64,000 nt of DNA from Juglans regia (taxonomy: Eukaryota; Streptophyta; Magnoliopsida; Fagales; Juglandaceae): NCBI RefSeq assembly GCF_001411555.2, contig NC_049901.1, forward strand, positions 39,588,964-39,652,963, read 5' to 3'. A model generated the notes under the pieces. It had not been told where the DNA came from and made no database searches. It saw only the letters and a program-made list of their open reading frames with translations. This document shows, piece by piece, positions 22,916 to 34,587 of the stretch (positions are counted from its first letter, which is position 1; every line of letters begins with the position of its first letter). The position numbers and the translations under genes were made by a program.

Positions 22916-23690
22916 ACAAGTGCGTTAACAGATTGGAATAAGTGCCAAAGAGTACAAGAGACTATTGGAGGATTTTTATTCAGGAAATTAATTACTTTTC
23001 TTTTTGAATAGTATTATGAGATAATGCTACGTTATTTGAGACTTTGTGGAGTTTTATTTGATTTTATATGTTAATAGAGTTCATGGATGTCTCTGTGGAG
23101 GAATGTATATTTTTTAATAAATGAGTTTTACATGTTATAGGGCCTCGCTGTCACCATTTGGAGTCTATTCTTGTATTGTTGGAAACCTGATTTTAGGTAA
23201 AAGGAACTCGCTCCCTAACCCTCTGGGTACGGGTTGTGACACCGGGGGGCGGGAGGGATGCTACCTGGCATAATATTATCCTTTTCATCTTTTATATCGA
23301 CTTGAATTGAATCGGAAACCTTTGATATTGGGCTTTGGATCAGATTTTTAACCCCAAAATCCAATCCAATCCAATCTGCCTGTGTTCAGCCCAATACCAA
23401 ACGACGTCGAACCAAACAAACCCCTCCTGGATCCGCAACCCTAGTCATCGCTTTCTTGTCCGCTGCAATAGATGGTTTCTGGGTTTATCCAGGATTACAT
23501 TACGACATATTTGATTAAATTTAGTTCCTAAATCTCTAGCTCTAAATTTGAGCCCTAGTTATTGAGGGTTTATCATGCTCTTTCTTTTGATGTTCCCATT
23601 TCGCTTTCTCTGTTTAAAAAATCGTAGGTTCGAGTTTTAATTGAGTGCTCACTCACTGGTGAATTAAACAATACTCTGTGAGATAAAGAA
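22916..23690. other. Promoter and 5' UTR region of TRM5
   Basis: No gene before 23400. The stretch 23400-23690 has CCAAACGACGTCG (ACGT core) and CCCTAGTCATCGC, which look like a plant housekeeping promoter or leader. There is no clear TATA box. A leader intron is possible but cannot be fixed from sequence. Confidence 0.4.
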
Positions 23691-26600
23691 ATGTTGGATG
23701 AAAGCAAGTTTGATGTGCATCTAAAACTGTGGGCACTTCGAGTTCCTCGCGAGTTTTGCAAGGTTGGCACTCGAATTTTAAACGGGTGGGTGAGATATTG
23801 TTTATTTTTTCTGTTCATCTTCTAGTTTTGATTTTATTTCTTTAAAGTCCTGGATGTTTATTTGCAGGTATTTACTTGACAAGGCTCGCATTAAGCCTAT
23901 CACTGAAGATCCAACATGTGAGAAAAACCGTTACATGATTTTATCTGAAAGAGTTCAGAATCCTGGTACGAATAAGAAATAGTAAAATTTATTTAGATGA
24001 ATTATTTGTTCTGGTATTTTGCAGAAAATGGATATAATGGTCCCCCTTATTGAAAATAAAAGAGCAACTAAAACTCAAATATTTTAGACTGTTGTGTTGT
24101 GAAGTTACAAAGATCAGGATGTTGAGGTTTCTTTGTACATTAAATGTAATTATGAAAAGAGATCCTTTCCAATTGCCAGACCAAATTAGATGATCCAATT
24201 AATGTTGAGTGTTTGGAATTTTTGGGCAGTATGGACCACAAATGAGCATTTGTGTCCCTCTCTTTCCGAATTGAACCAAACCATCAAATTCTGGCAGGAA
24301 TTCGGGAGGATCTCAATTGCGTAATTGGCATAGTGCGTACTGAGCTTTATTGGTTGTTTTAGCAGTCTCCCTATATCATATGGTGGATCCTTGTGGCACT
24401 AAGTGTAAGATACAAAGATCTCATACATATTTGTTTTAGATGAGGGCCCAAGGCTACCAGGCCAGACACCTGGGGCTTGTTTGGGATTGCGTTAGGGGTC
24501 GTAAAAAGTGCTTAAATAGCCTCAAAAGCTCTTTAATGATAAAATTAGGTTGTCTGGTTGTTATATGTAACGGTATTTTTTAATCTAAAAAAACTAAAAA
24601 GTACGATTCAGGAAAAGCATCATTTTGATCATTTTAATGCTTTTCCTCAAACGTACTTTTCCGAATAATGTGGAACGTAATTCGAATTTTAAAGAAGATT
24701 GTCAATGGCCGAAAATACCTATACAACTTTCAAATAATTACAGCTTTGCCCTATGAATATTGAGTGTAATTGTATTGCTATTTCACTTTATGCATCATCG
24801 AAGGGATTTTTTTTTCATTATACTTACTGAAAATCCTATTGGACTATTTTCATTGTTATTTGATTATAAAATTTGATTTCATAATCTTTAAAAAATCAGA
24901 AGACCTTTTATGTCATTTCTACCTCAAAAAACACTTTTTTATATTGTTTCCAAACAAATGTAACAGGTTTGAAAATGCTTTAGACATATGGTTACCAAAC
25001 AGTAAATAGCTTTTTAATAATAGAGCTTATTACTTAAGCTCTACAACTAAAAGCCCTAAACCTAAAAGCTATATTACCCCACCGCAATCCCAAACATGCA
25101 CTACACATTGGACTTGGCGTGAGCTGTTATGAAGATTGACTGGTTCCCTTTGTGATTGAGCTGCATTTTCTTAGTTCTTCAATTGGGTTTCCGATTATTG
25201 GTACTTATATTTGTTGCATTTTTTAAAGGATTTTTTAGTTTCTTTTTTTTCTTGATTGTACTAAGAGGAGACTAAATCTTGGTTTATGAATTTGTGTTTG
25301 CTCTGGGATTTAGTCATTTGTGTTTTTAGGCTGTGTCATTTCACTTGTTGTGCATATCTCTCATTATTTGCCAACTTTTTACTTTGGGCAGATTTATCTG
25401 ATATTCCAGAAGAAAAACTTGGTGAACTGAAAGTTTTATGCAAGATTGAAGTAGTTCCCTATTCACTGACACTTGGATATTCATATTGGAGTACAGGTTA
25501 GTTGGCTTCTTTGCATATTATACAGCCAAGCCAGTATTAGTTGTTTTGTCTTTATAAGAACCCCCAAATATCCAGATTTAGGCTCTGCCTGTGTTCTGTC
25601 TTCATTTATAACAAACCTGATCTATGGAGGTTTAAGTGCCAAGGACTATATATTGAAATTTTCGATGTCGACATAATAATGATGTCTATTTGCTTTCCAA
25701 TATTTTACTGTGTGACTAATGGACTACTTTCTGAATGGTTCTTTTGATTATAGATCATGTATTGAAGCAGATTCTACCTCCTGGAGTGGAGGTTCCTTCA
25801 TCTTTTGAAACGATAGTTGAGTATCTAGTTTATGTTCTATGATTGCTATGTGATTTAGCAGAAACCTTACTTTGCACTGCTTGGTTTGTCTTACTGATTG
25901 TGCATCTCTTACTGAAGATGAATTAACATATCTTCATGCTTATACAGGTCACATTGCTCATCTGAATATACACGATGAATTACTTCTCTACAAGGATGTT
26001 ATTGCAAAGGTTATCTATGATGTATGTTTTCGTTTCTGGATTTTACATTAACTGAGCCTTTGTGTTTTCGTTTCTGGATTTTACATTAACTGAGCCTTTG
26101 TTCTGTTTATTTGTGGAATGCCATCTAACAGGATGAATGTGATACATGTTTTAGCACAGAGGATACTTTGCCCTTTCTGACTCCAATGCTGCATTGCTTA
26201 ATTTTTGTTTGTTAAATGTTCTTCTTCCTTTTTTTTTTTGGTTTGTGTTTGTGGTGTTGGGGGGGGGCTCATGGTCTAACTGACCTGCTTTGCAATGTCA
26301 TGAGATAAGCAGTAACTTAAGTCAAATCATTTATCTAAATATTTTTACTGATTCTGTCAACGTTACTACTCTCTCTCGCTCTCTCTCTCTCACAAACACA
26401 CAAAGAGTTTTTCTCATTAACAGTGCTCCTTTCTGGGTTCAAAAAACTTGTATGGTCATCAGCTGCTTAGACCTGTCAACAATGCTACTCCTGATACTGG
26501 GATTATCTGGATGCTCTGACCTAGAAACATTAATGTGGGTTGCTATGCCCTTGAGCCAATCTTTGTTCCTCTTCACAGAGATTAGTATTTGTACTTTCTA

Positions 26601-28939
26601 GTCTTCATATTGGTCACTTCTTTACTGTTGAACAGACCATTTTATATATATATATATATATATATGTAGTTGTTACCATGAGTTTCTATGCGTGGTTTTG
26701 ACTTTTTATATTTTAAATATTTTTTAATATCTGCAGAAAAATTATCCAAGAATCAAAACGGTTGTTAATAAAGTTGGTACAATTACAAATGAGTTCCGTG
26801 TGCCAAAGTTTGAAGTTCTTGCGGGGCAAAATGATATGGTTACAGAAGTGAAGCAATATAGGGCAACTTTCAAGCTTGATTACAGCTTGGTCTACTGGAA
26901 TTCAAGATTGGAACATGAACACATGCGGCTGGTTTCTCAGTTCCGAGCTGGGGAGACCATTTGTGACATGTTTGCTGGCGTTGGTCCCTTTGCTATTCCA
27001 GCAGCACAGAAAGGATGCGTAGTGTATGCAAATGACTTGAATCCAGATAGCATTCGTTTTCTGAAGATTAATGCAGAAATCAACAAAGTTGATGATCTTG
27101 TTTGTGCATACAACATGGATGCAAGAAAGTTCATTATGCAATTGATGGCGGTGCCAAATGGTGAGATTAAAATGGATCCTGATTTCCTCAATAGGAAATG
27201 TAGTGAGAAATATGAGATGGAGGCCAACGAGGAATCAAAGTCGGAAAATGGGAAGCCAACTGGTGGTATAAATGTGTAATCATATTTTTGATTTTGCTGT
27301 AGGCATGCCATGCTGATGTAGGGTTTCATCCAATTTTTCTGTTTCCTGCAGTTGAGGTGAAGTACGTACCAGATACTATTACTAGTGATCTGGAGTGTGC
27401 GCAAGGCTCAAGTAGGAAAGCAGATACATCTGTTTCTGCAGTTAAAAGGCCTTCAGGTAATTGTCAAGAAGGTAACATATGCACTGCAATCAGGCTATGG
27501 GCTGTAACTAATTCTGATGCAGTGAAGTGCCTCCTCATTGTGTCAGTATGTTCACTGCTGGAGCTAGATGCATGTGCAATTTACCTTTGCCTGCCCAAAG
27601 AAATGAAAAATCCCTTTAATAAAATGTGACTAGTCTCTATATCAACAATCGAAATGGCTACATTTTCCTACATATTTTCCTCCACAGAGAATGGGGGTGC
27701 TGACGGAACTCATTCCTCTGAAGCTTGTCGAAGAAAATGGAGCACAAATAAGAGGATGAGAGGCTCTGAGATATCAAATGCTAAGACTTGGGAACATGTT
27801 GATCATTTGATAATGAACTTACCTGCTTCTGCTCTTCAATTTCTTGGTAACGTGCTTTTGAACGAATTGTCTTTTAATGGATCATCTCATCATCTGTTCT
27901 GTTGGGTAAACATCTTTTGATTTGTGTGCTTTAATTAGTATATTTTTTTGGTATGTCACATTGTAACTATCATTCTTAGAATTGGGAAGACCAGATCATA
28001 AATGCCTTTCACAATTTTAGATAAAGATTTGATTTTGTTGTTTCTATTGTTAGCACTTTGATAAACATTGCCATGTCATATGTTTCTCCGTGTTCACATT
28101 TTCGCTTGCTTCTCTGTTCCCTGTCCAGTAAGATTTAGTGACAGAATAAGTTTCCTCAGATGTATTTAGGGGCATACTCCATAGGGAATATTGGAAGGGA
28201 CCTCTTCCATGGATTCATTGCTATTGCTTCATGCGGGCAAATGAAACCCAAGAAATTATAGTTTCGGTAAGTTCACTCTGCACTGTTTTTCCCTTGTTCA
28301 TTTTTCTATCTGCAATGCTGATTAGTTTCCTGCAAGTCCTTTAGCTTGGTTATATTTTTATCATCATTTTCTGTTTTTAATTTCTGGTTCCTAGAATGTA
28401 TTTAGGTGTTCTTTTGTATACATCATGTGTACATGGGTTTTGCCTACTTCATTCATATTAATAAAATTTTCATTTTTTTTATATTATCATTAGACGGTAT
28501 TTTTGCGAAGTAGTGGGGGTGGGTCCCTAGGGGCACTGCCTTCTCACATTTGCCTCCCCATTCGGCCAATTTTATTGTAGATTTACTGTTAACTATTCCA
28601 GTTCAGCGTAGGAAATTCTTTTTATTCATTTTTAATTGAAAAATTCTACTTATCATCCTCACACCAACATATGACTTGTCATTTTTGCCCTTCTATTTAA
28701 ACACACATATTAATGTGTATATATATATGTTTAAATAGAATGATAAAAATGACAAATCAAATGGTAGTGTCTGGTGTGGGTATGATAAGTAGCATTCTCA
28801 TTCTTGTACTGTGATTGAAACTGCTTTTCCAACCAATTTGCAGGAGGCAGAATCTGCCTTGAATGCCCGTATACAAGACCCAATATTTCATAGGGTTAGG
28901 GATGTGGCTCCAAACAAGGTATCGCCTATTATTACCACT

Positions 28940-28989
<50 letters not shown>

Positions 28990-29144
28990 CTCCGTAGTTA
29001 TAGCCATGCCTTGGTGGCCCTTCTGTTTTCTTAACTTTGTCTTGCTATATGCAGGCAATGTTTTGCTTGAGTTTTAGGCTGCCAGAAGCATGCTTCAATG
29101 AAGATACCACTGACAATGTAATTCATAATGCTGCTGGAGAGTGA
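23691..29144 (+). CDS. TRM5: tRNA (guanine(37)-N1)-methyltransferase (TRM5)
   Basis: Eleven exons: 23691-23785, 23868-23965, 25392-25496, 25754-25816, 25948-26021, 26737-27273, 27357-27456, 27688-27846, 28160-28266, 28844-28918, 29055-29144 (500 residues). Trm5 transfers methyl from AdoMet to N1 of G37 next to the anticodon, preventing +1 frameshifts. Visible: the N-terminal D1-like segment; [23 protein letters not shown]; the AdoMet motif [30 protein letters not shown]; and [10 protein letters not shown], the NLP motif of the active site. A low-complexity insertion (exon 6 end to exon 8) separates the last two, as in other plant members. Two oddities: the donor after exon 4 reads ATAG|TTGAG with no GT at the in-frame position, and exon 7 needs the acceptor at 27355-27356 because CAG at 27351 gives an early stop. 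It could be the nuclear/cytosolic or an organellar paralogue; no clear transit peptide is seen. Confidence 0.92.
24478..25096. mobile_element. MITE with 14-bp perfect terminal inverted repeats in TRM5 intron 2
   Basis: TGTTTGGGATTGCG at 24478-24491 is mirrored exactly by CGCAATCCCAAACA at 25083-25096. Further inward, AAGTGCTTAAATAGC-type words on the left match GAGCTTATTACTTAAGC-type words on the right more loosely. 619 bp, no coding capacity. Confidence 0.8.
26026..26101 (+). repeat. 38-bp perfect tandem duplication in TRM5 intron 5
   Basis: The unit GTTTTCGTTTCTGGATTTTA followed by CATTAACTGAGCCTTTGT occurs at 26026-26063 and again at 26064-26101 without a visible difference. It starts 4 bp inside the intron after the exon ending at 26021. 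Confidence 0.95.
28392..28480 (+). mobile_element. LINE 3'-tail fragment in TRM5 intron 9
   Basis: GTGTACATGGGTTTTGCCTA, then TTCATTCATATTAATAAAAT and a T/A-rich end, is the same layout as the LINE 3' ends at 53275-53394 and 54672-54934 (GTGTAC, GCCTA, ATTCATATTAATA, then tail). Strongly 5'-truncated; no target duplication recognised. Confidence 0.5.
28640..28799. mobile_element. MITE with about 65-bp inverted repeats in TRM5 intron 9
   Basis: The left arm (CTACTTATCATCCTCACACC ... CTTCTATTTAAACA) and the reverse complement of the right arm (CTACTTATCATACCCACACC ... ATTCTATTTAAACA) match with a few changes. Only a short (TA)-rich loop separates them. It lies between exons 9 and 10. Confidence 0.85.
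28948..28987. repeat. (AT)n microsatellite in TRM5 intron 10
   Basis: About 20 uninterrupted TA/AT dinucleotides, 30 bp after the exon ending at 28918. Other AT microsatellites: 7713-7732, 26641-26665, 31061-31084, 38339-38384 and 39726-39740. Confidence 0.9.
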
Positions 29145-31051
29145 TTAGCACTTCATATTTTGCCAAAGCTTCAAGATTGGGTTTGACGCAGTATTAGGTG
29201 CGGGTACAATGGGTTAAGTGACCTTGAACCCAAAGAAAACTGCCAACAAAAAATAGGGGATGGCCTCGATGGGTCACTTTGAGTTAGTTGATGGCAAAAA
29301 GGTTGAGAATTATTGAGATAAATTAACAATTTGAAGTGCCTTTCTTCCATGAGCCCTACAGTGTATCATTCCCTTTTGTTGGGCCTTATGGTCAATCGGA
29401 ACATCAACAAAAACCTGAGTCAACATTGTCTGACTACGATCTATCTCAACATAAACAAAGATTCGACTGGTGCTCTGTCCAACTTCTAAAACTGTTGTTT
29501 TCTCAGGATAATTGTCTTTTGATTTGCGTTTTCCCTAAGCCTACCAATTTGTGTTGGCTCAAATGGGGGTTCGTGTCTGACCCATTAGACGGGTATTAAA
29601 CTTAACGGGTATATACATCATGGCATCCCAGCTCTTCATTAGACGGGTTTATCTGACCCGACCCAAGATGCAACTTGATATAAAAACTTAACAGAGATTT
29701 GGAAGCCTTTTCTTCTTGACAATTATCCTCATAGATGGCTTCTTGACTGCAAAGCTAAGAAAAGTTAAAATGGTCATTTCTACCAGTCAAGCTAGTCTAA
29801 TTCTAGTTGGTCATTTAAGTGGGTATTAAACTTTAACATTTGGCTAAGTGTTGCTTGATGCTTGTATTTCGAGAAATGCCTCCCTCTATTTGAAGGGGAT
29901 AGAAATTCTTTAGAGTTCTTGACCGAATTTAAAGTGGGAGAGACATGCATGCAATATACTCGGACAGGTATAAATATTGTGTGATCTGCTTCATGTATTT
30001 ATCTCTTTCTCACACTAGTTATCAAGAACTTATTAGCATTTGACTACGTGTTGGCCTCCAGCCATTTGAAGGAGAGAGATTATCTAGAGTTCAATCGAAT
30101 CTAGAGTGTGAGACATGCATGATGTGGATTCCATAACATTTATTGAGCATTTATGCTGTACATGTAATTTACTCAGATAATTATATATGTTGTGTGGTCT
30201 ACTCATTTACTCATGTATTTATCTCTTTACTCATGTAATTTACTCGAGTAGTTATAAATGTTGTGTTGTCTACTTCATGTATTTATCTCTCTCTCACTTT
30301 ACGCGGTTAAGAACTCAAGATCCAAACTCATTGGAATGCCATCAAAAGACTCCACTTACCTATCTTTGCCTTTGGATTGTTATCCACTTTATATTTTCAG
30401 GTCTTTGCAAGGTTGAAGTCATGTTGCAAAGAAAAGATGGTTCCCCATTAAGTCCATCAAAGTTTGCCAAAAATGAGTGATAACATTTGTCACTTCTTCC
30501 CCAAACACAAATTGTCAAATACCTCTAATATTCGGTTCCTTAGGTCCTAGATTATTGTCTCATATGTCGTGGATCACAACAGAAGCTTGGGAAACAAGGA
30601 ATGCGATGTGAATACAGTTTTCTTTTGGAATATCAAGTCGCCCTTTTACATTCAGATTGCACTAACAAATCTCTTTTCTATCCTTTTGCGAAGATAAAAG
30701 CGAGCTCACAAATTAATGCGCAACACATAGTAAGAAAGGGAGATTTCTGCACGAAGACAGCCTATGGCTGTAAAGTTGGCACTTTGGACGACGATTGTTT
30801 TCAGTCCTCATCTTAAAAGACTGGTCCATGGTCTTTCTCCAAAGCTCCATCCAACTTTAGGAAGTATTTTCTCTCAACAATAAAATTAAAAAAAAAATTA
30901 AAAAAAAAATGTAATGTTAAAGAGAATTTGGGGAGAATGGAGAAAAATCATGTGTAGAAAAAAGAAAATAGTATACAACAAGGAAAAGTTTGAAGGAGGT
31001 AGTAGTGTAGTACTCTAGAAAGAACAGCTTGAAAGATTATACGTTTTGATT

Positions 31052-31085
<34 letters not shown>

Positions 31086-31980
31086 TCCTTTACTTTTAGA
31101 AAATTTTAGTGCCAGGTTTTTAAGGAAAAAAAAAATTAATATACGATTATTATAGACTTATGGACCTCTGTAGTTAAAAAGCGTTATTTTATGTTTTCTT
31201 ATTTCTTTGTGAGGAAGCAAGATTTTTTTGTTATTAGATTTACAAAATTTATGTGCATTTATTTTGCGTATTTGTTATATACTCTATTAATGTGATTGAT
31301 TGCGTCTTTTTTTAATATAAAATAATTATTTTAACTAATTATATTAATAGAATGTGTAAAAATTATACAAAATTACGTAACAAATTCTTATTTTTATATA
31401 ATTTCTTAAGAGGGACAAGGGGAAGAGGCTTCTAAAAAATCAGTGCCCCCTTTTTGTAAAGCGCTTGTTCACACGCGCTAATGGGAATCTGGTAGACCAG
31501 CTTTTTATTACTTTTTTTTGAAAAGAATCGCATCATCTTATCATCCGTTACAATATCCATACGATATATTTTAGAGTTATTCTGGCATCAGCCCGTAGCT
31601 GCAGATATTCGTGTTGTGATTTTTTTTTTTTTTTTTTTTCACCCAATATATTTAGTATGCAGCGACTGTTATGTACAGTAGAATATTATTTATATTTTTT
31701 CTATATTTTATAATATATATTTAAAAGTAAGAATATTTTTATAAAGTGATATTATTTTTATAAAATATTTTATAAAATTATTTTTTATTTTAAAATATAA
31801 TTATATAATGTATTGTAAAAAGTTATGTGTAATTTTCATTAGCTTCTTCCTAAAATTTCAGAACCGCGACTTTTGGTTCTTTTGTATATTGCTACACTAA
31901 TTAGTGCAGACAAGCTTTCATCCCTTGTTTCTAGCAACACAACATTTTCTACGGTCATGGATTCCAAAAGAGAAAAAAAA
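29145..31980. other. Intergenic DNA with local direct repeats, no gene recognised
   Basis: 29145-29300 probably includes the TRM5 3' UTR. 29860-30300 holds loosely repeated blocks: TTTGAAGG, AGAGTTC, GAGACATGCATG and TTCATGTATTTATCTCT recur two to four times. Open frames at 29336-29599, 30187-30480 and 30601-30816 show no recognised domain. 30880-31870 is AT-rich with homopolymer runs, including a run of more than 20 T at about 31620-31640. Confidence 0.5.
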
Positions 31981-31982
31981 GA

Positions 31983-32153
31983 GTAATATTACGTACAGTC
32001 GTGAAATGTACAAACGTCGTACAATCACTTTAAAAAATAGTGGAGTTTATTATTAAAAAATTAATTTTTTTTTATGTAAATTCTATATTTATTTTTTTTT
32101 TTTAAAATGACTGTACGGCACTTGCACACTCACGATTACAACTATTATTTCTC
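31983..32153. mobile_element. MITE, TCGTGA-type family, about 171 bp
   Basis: The left end ATTACGTACAGTCGTGAAAT ... CGTCGTACAATCACTTTAAA is matched by the reverse complement of the right end (GTAATCGTGAGTGTGCAAGT ... CCGTACAGTCATTTTAAA). Arms are about 55 bp with an AT-rich centre containing TTATTAAAAAATTAATTTTT. A second copy is at 48112-48290 and a partial one at 7733-7865. Confidence 0.85.
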
Positions 32154-32762
32154 AATAAAAAATATATACATTGATGCTTGAAAATAATTTGGCTTTCACG
32201 CAACAATGTTTAGCTATGTATTCTATTTACAAAATCATTTGGGCTTTAGATCAAACAGTTTGTCCGCCTGTCAAACTATTGGTCTGACACAGTTGACATG
32301 TACATCAATCATTCCATTGTTGCAAGTTTGCAACAAACACAACAGATGCAAATTCTGTCCAGTACTGCCATGTTTTTTTTTTTGTATCTCTGTCTGGACT
32401 TTTTCTCTGGTACTCTTTATCCGGTTGTATTTCTTGTTTTATCCAAACAAAAGCTTGGATTTATGGACTGGATGAACTCTAGTTGTTGTCTCTTGATGAT
32501 TTCTGCTTTATGGATTAATGGATTTTTGTCTCAATAATTCAAATCTACCAAAACTCTTGTGTGATAACTTTGTGTTAAATCAATGGTGATTAATGTAGAA
32601 TTGATGTGGCAAGTGGCTACAGTACATGGCGGCGATTGGGTGCCACTGCAATGTGGACTAATAAAATAATCGGAGTTTGACGTGTGTTGGCCTCTAATTG
32701 GACCATCAGCTAATTTTCTGGGGGTTCTCTGTAAATTAACTACATGGCAGAAACTAAAATTT

Positions 32763-33375
32763 AAGAACTCCCCCAAAGCAAGAACATCAGCAAAATTGCC
32801 AAGAAGGTCGAAGTTGATGGAAAAACAAATACTGAACTACCAATAAAGAATCTGGGCACACTTATAAATCATGTAAATTATTAATTATGCAAGGTTAAGA
32901 GACACGAGTTTTTTTTTTTTTTTTTTGAGTGGGGGAGAGGAGTTTCGAACTCTAGACCTTTTTTTAGAGACTGTAAGTTATACCAATCAGACCACATGAA
33001 TATCATTCCAAGAACTAGAAAAACTTAAGAACTCCCCGGCGAAGAGCTAGAGAATATCATCCCAAACACTAGGAAACCATGCAGTACCAACATGAAAGAA
33101 TCATACTCCACATCCAAATTATATAAATCATTCATTACTTATGCAGAGTAAAAGAGGCAAAGTTGATTATAAAAGAAAAGAAAGAAAAGAGACACCAAAG
33201 TTTACCCTAAAAGCAGAAGCAAACATTTAAGAACTTCTCAAAAGCAAGAATATATATTATGCTAAACGCCAGCAAATTGCCAAGAAGGTTGAGATCGATA
33301 GGGAAACCATTGAAGAACCGATATTAAAGAAGTTAATTCAAAGTCCAAATCCTATAAAGAGGCCAAGTTAATTAT
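32763..33375. repeat. Three degenerate tandem-like blocks interrupted by a SINE
   Basis: AAGAACTCCCCCAAAGCAAG at 32764 and AAGAACTTCTCAAAAGCAAG at 33229 head similar blocks, both containing AATTGCCAAGAAGGT and GAT(G/A)GG(A)AAA words. A middle block starts with AAGAACTCCCCGGCGAAG at about 33027. Each block ends in ATAAATCAT or TATAAAGAGGC-type words. Block length is about 200-250 bp. Confidence 0.6.
32908..33000 (-). mobile_element. tRNA-derived SINE-like fragment with oligo(A) tail (minus strand)
   Basis: On the minus strand: GTGGTCTGATTGGTATAACT (box-A-like), about 25 bp, then GGTCTAGAGTTCGAAACTCC (box-B core GTTCGAAAC), then CCCCCACTC and a run of 18 A. This is the head-plus-tail organisation of a tRNA-related SINE. 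No cloverleaf of a functional tRNA can be drawn. Confidence 0.6.
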
Positions 33376-33559
33376 TAAAGCATATAATTCTCGAAGCATG
33401 AGTTCCTGTTGAGTCATGTTATTCCGCATATGATCTGTGCGGATTAGTTTTTGTCTCAAATCTTGGGCTCTCTAGGCTAACTGCTTGATGCCAAAGTTTT
33501 CCTTAAAAAAAGAGAGTCTAGATCTCACTCTAATCCTGACACTTGTAGTGGTTTGCTTA

Positions 33560-33785
33560 GTACTCGTTTATTTTATTTTTGCAGATAAAATGAAATAAAT
33601 TGAGATAAAAATTAAAAGTTGAATAAAATATTATTATAATATATATTTTTTTAATATTATTTTTGTTTTGAAATTTGAAAATGTTGAGCTTATTTTATTT
33701 TCTGTAAAAATTTAAAAAACTTGTAATAATTAAATGAGATGAGGTGAGATGAGATGAAAATGATTATGAAAACAAACGAGGCTTA
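33560..33785. mobile_element. TGAGATGAGATG-family MITE, copy 1
   Basis: The termini TACTCGTTTATTTT and AAAACAAACGAGGCTTA are inverted repeats. The interior shows TTAAAAGTTGAATAAAATAT, TTTTAATATTATTTTTGTTT, TTTGAAA and GAGATGAGATG words shared by the other copies at 38563-38760, 40229-40438, 45755-45925, 45957-46145, 49003-49180, 49252-49465 and 50117-50336. Confidence 0.75.
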
Positions 33786-33985
33786 GATCATCCATGGACG
33801 AGTAAAATTTCTCCTAAATTTTAGTTAAAAGTCATATTTTCCTAAATATTTTCATAAATTTTATTCATCTTTTCATAATCTAGTCCTACTTCACACTCTC
33901 TATTATTTTCCTATTCTATTAAAATAATATTTCTCTATTATTTTTTTATTATTTTTTATCACTTTCTTTTACAATATTATTAACT

Positions 33986-34587
33986 AGGGGTGACAATATA
34001 TGACACGACTCATGAACTCAACATGAATACGACACGAAATTAGCGGGTTTGGATTTGATATTAATGGATTCGGGTCAAAACAGATTGACCCGTTAAGACA
34101 TGATTTATTAACGGGTCAACCTGCTTAACACGAAATCAACTCGTTTTGACCAGTTGAAATTTTATTTCAAAATTAAAATTTTATTATTGTTAAGTTGTAA
34201 TATTAGTATTTCTCAATATACTTATGTTTTTATTGCTGGGATTGTAATTTTAGATCTATGCTTGTATTTGTTATTGTATTATTTGTAATAATAGTTTTAT
34301 TATATATTAAAATTTGAAAAATATTGATATATATTTTTTAAGATATTATGACTACTAATAAATATAGATTTTAAATTTTTTGTAAAGTTATATTAATCAG
34401 GTCAAATGAGTTCTCAAAATGGATGACACGACACGAACCGTTATCTAAATAGGTTGGGTTAGAGTTTGAAAATGAAAATTTGACACATTTAGCTTAATGG
34501 ATCGAGTTTGGGTTGACTTATATAGTCGAATGTTCATGAATTGAAACGACACAAACACAACCTAAAAACACGGTTTGTCACCCCTAA
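33986..34587. mobile_element. Non-autonomous hAT element, 602 bp with 8-bp target duplication
   Basis: TATTAACT precedes (33978-33985) and follows (34588-34595) the element exactly, an 8-bp duplication as expected for hAT. Terminal inverted repeats are AGGGGTGACA and TGTCACCCCTAA. Subterminal ACGACACGA, GGGTTGGGTT and GACCCGTT words are repeated in both orientations. There is no coding frame. Confidence 0.92.

Noticed and set aside
30601..30816. 71-codon frame that looks moderately protein-like
   Set aside because: No recognised family, no splice partners and no similar sequence near; kept as non-coding.
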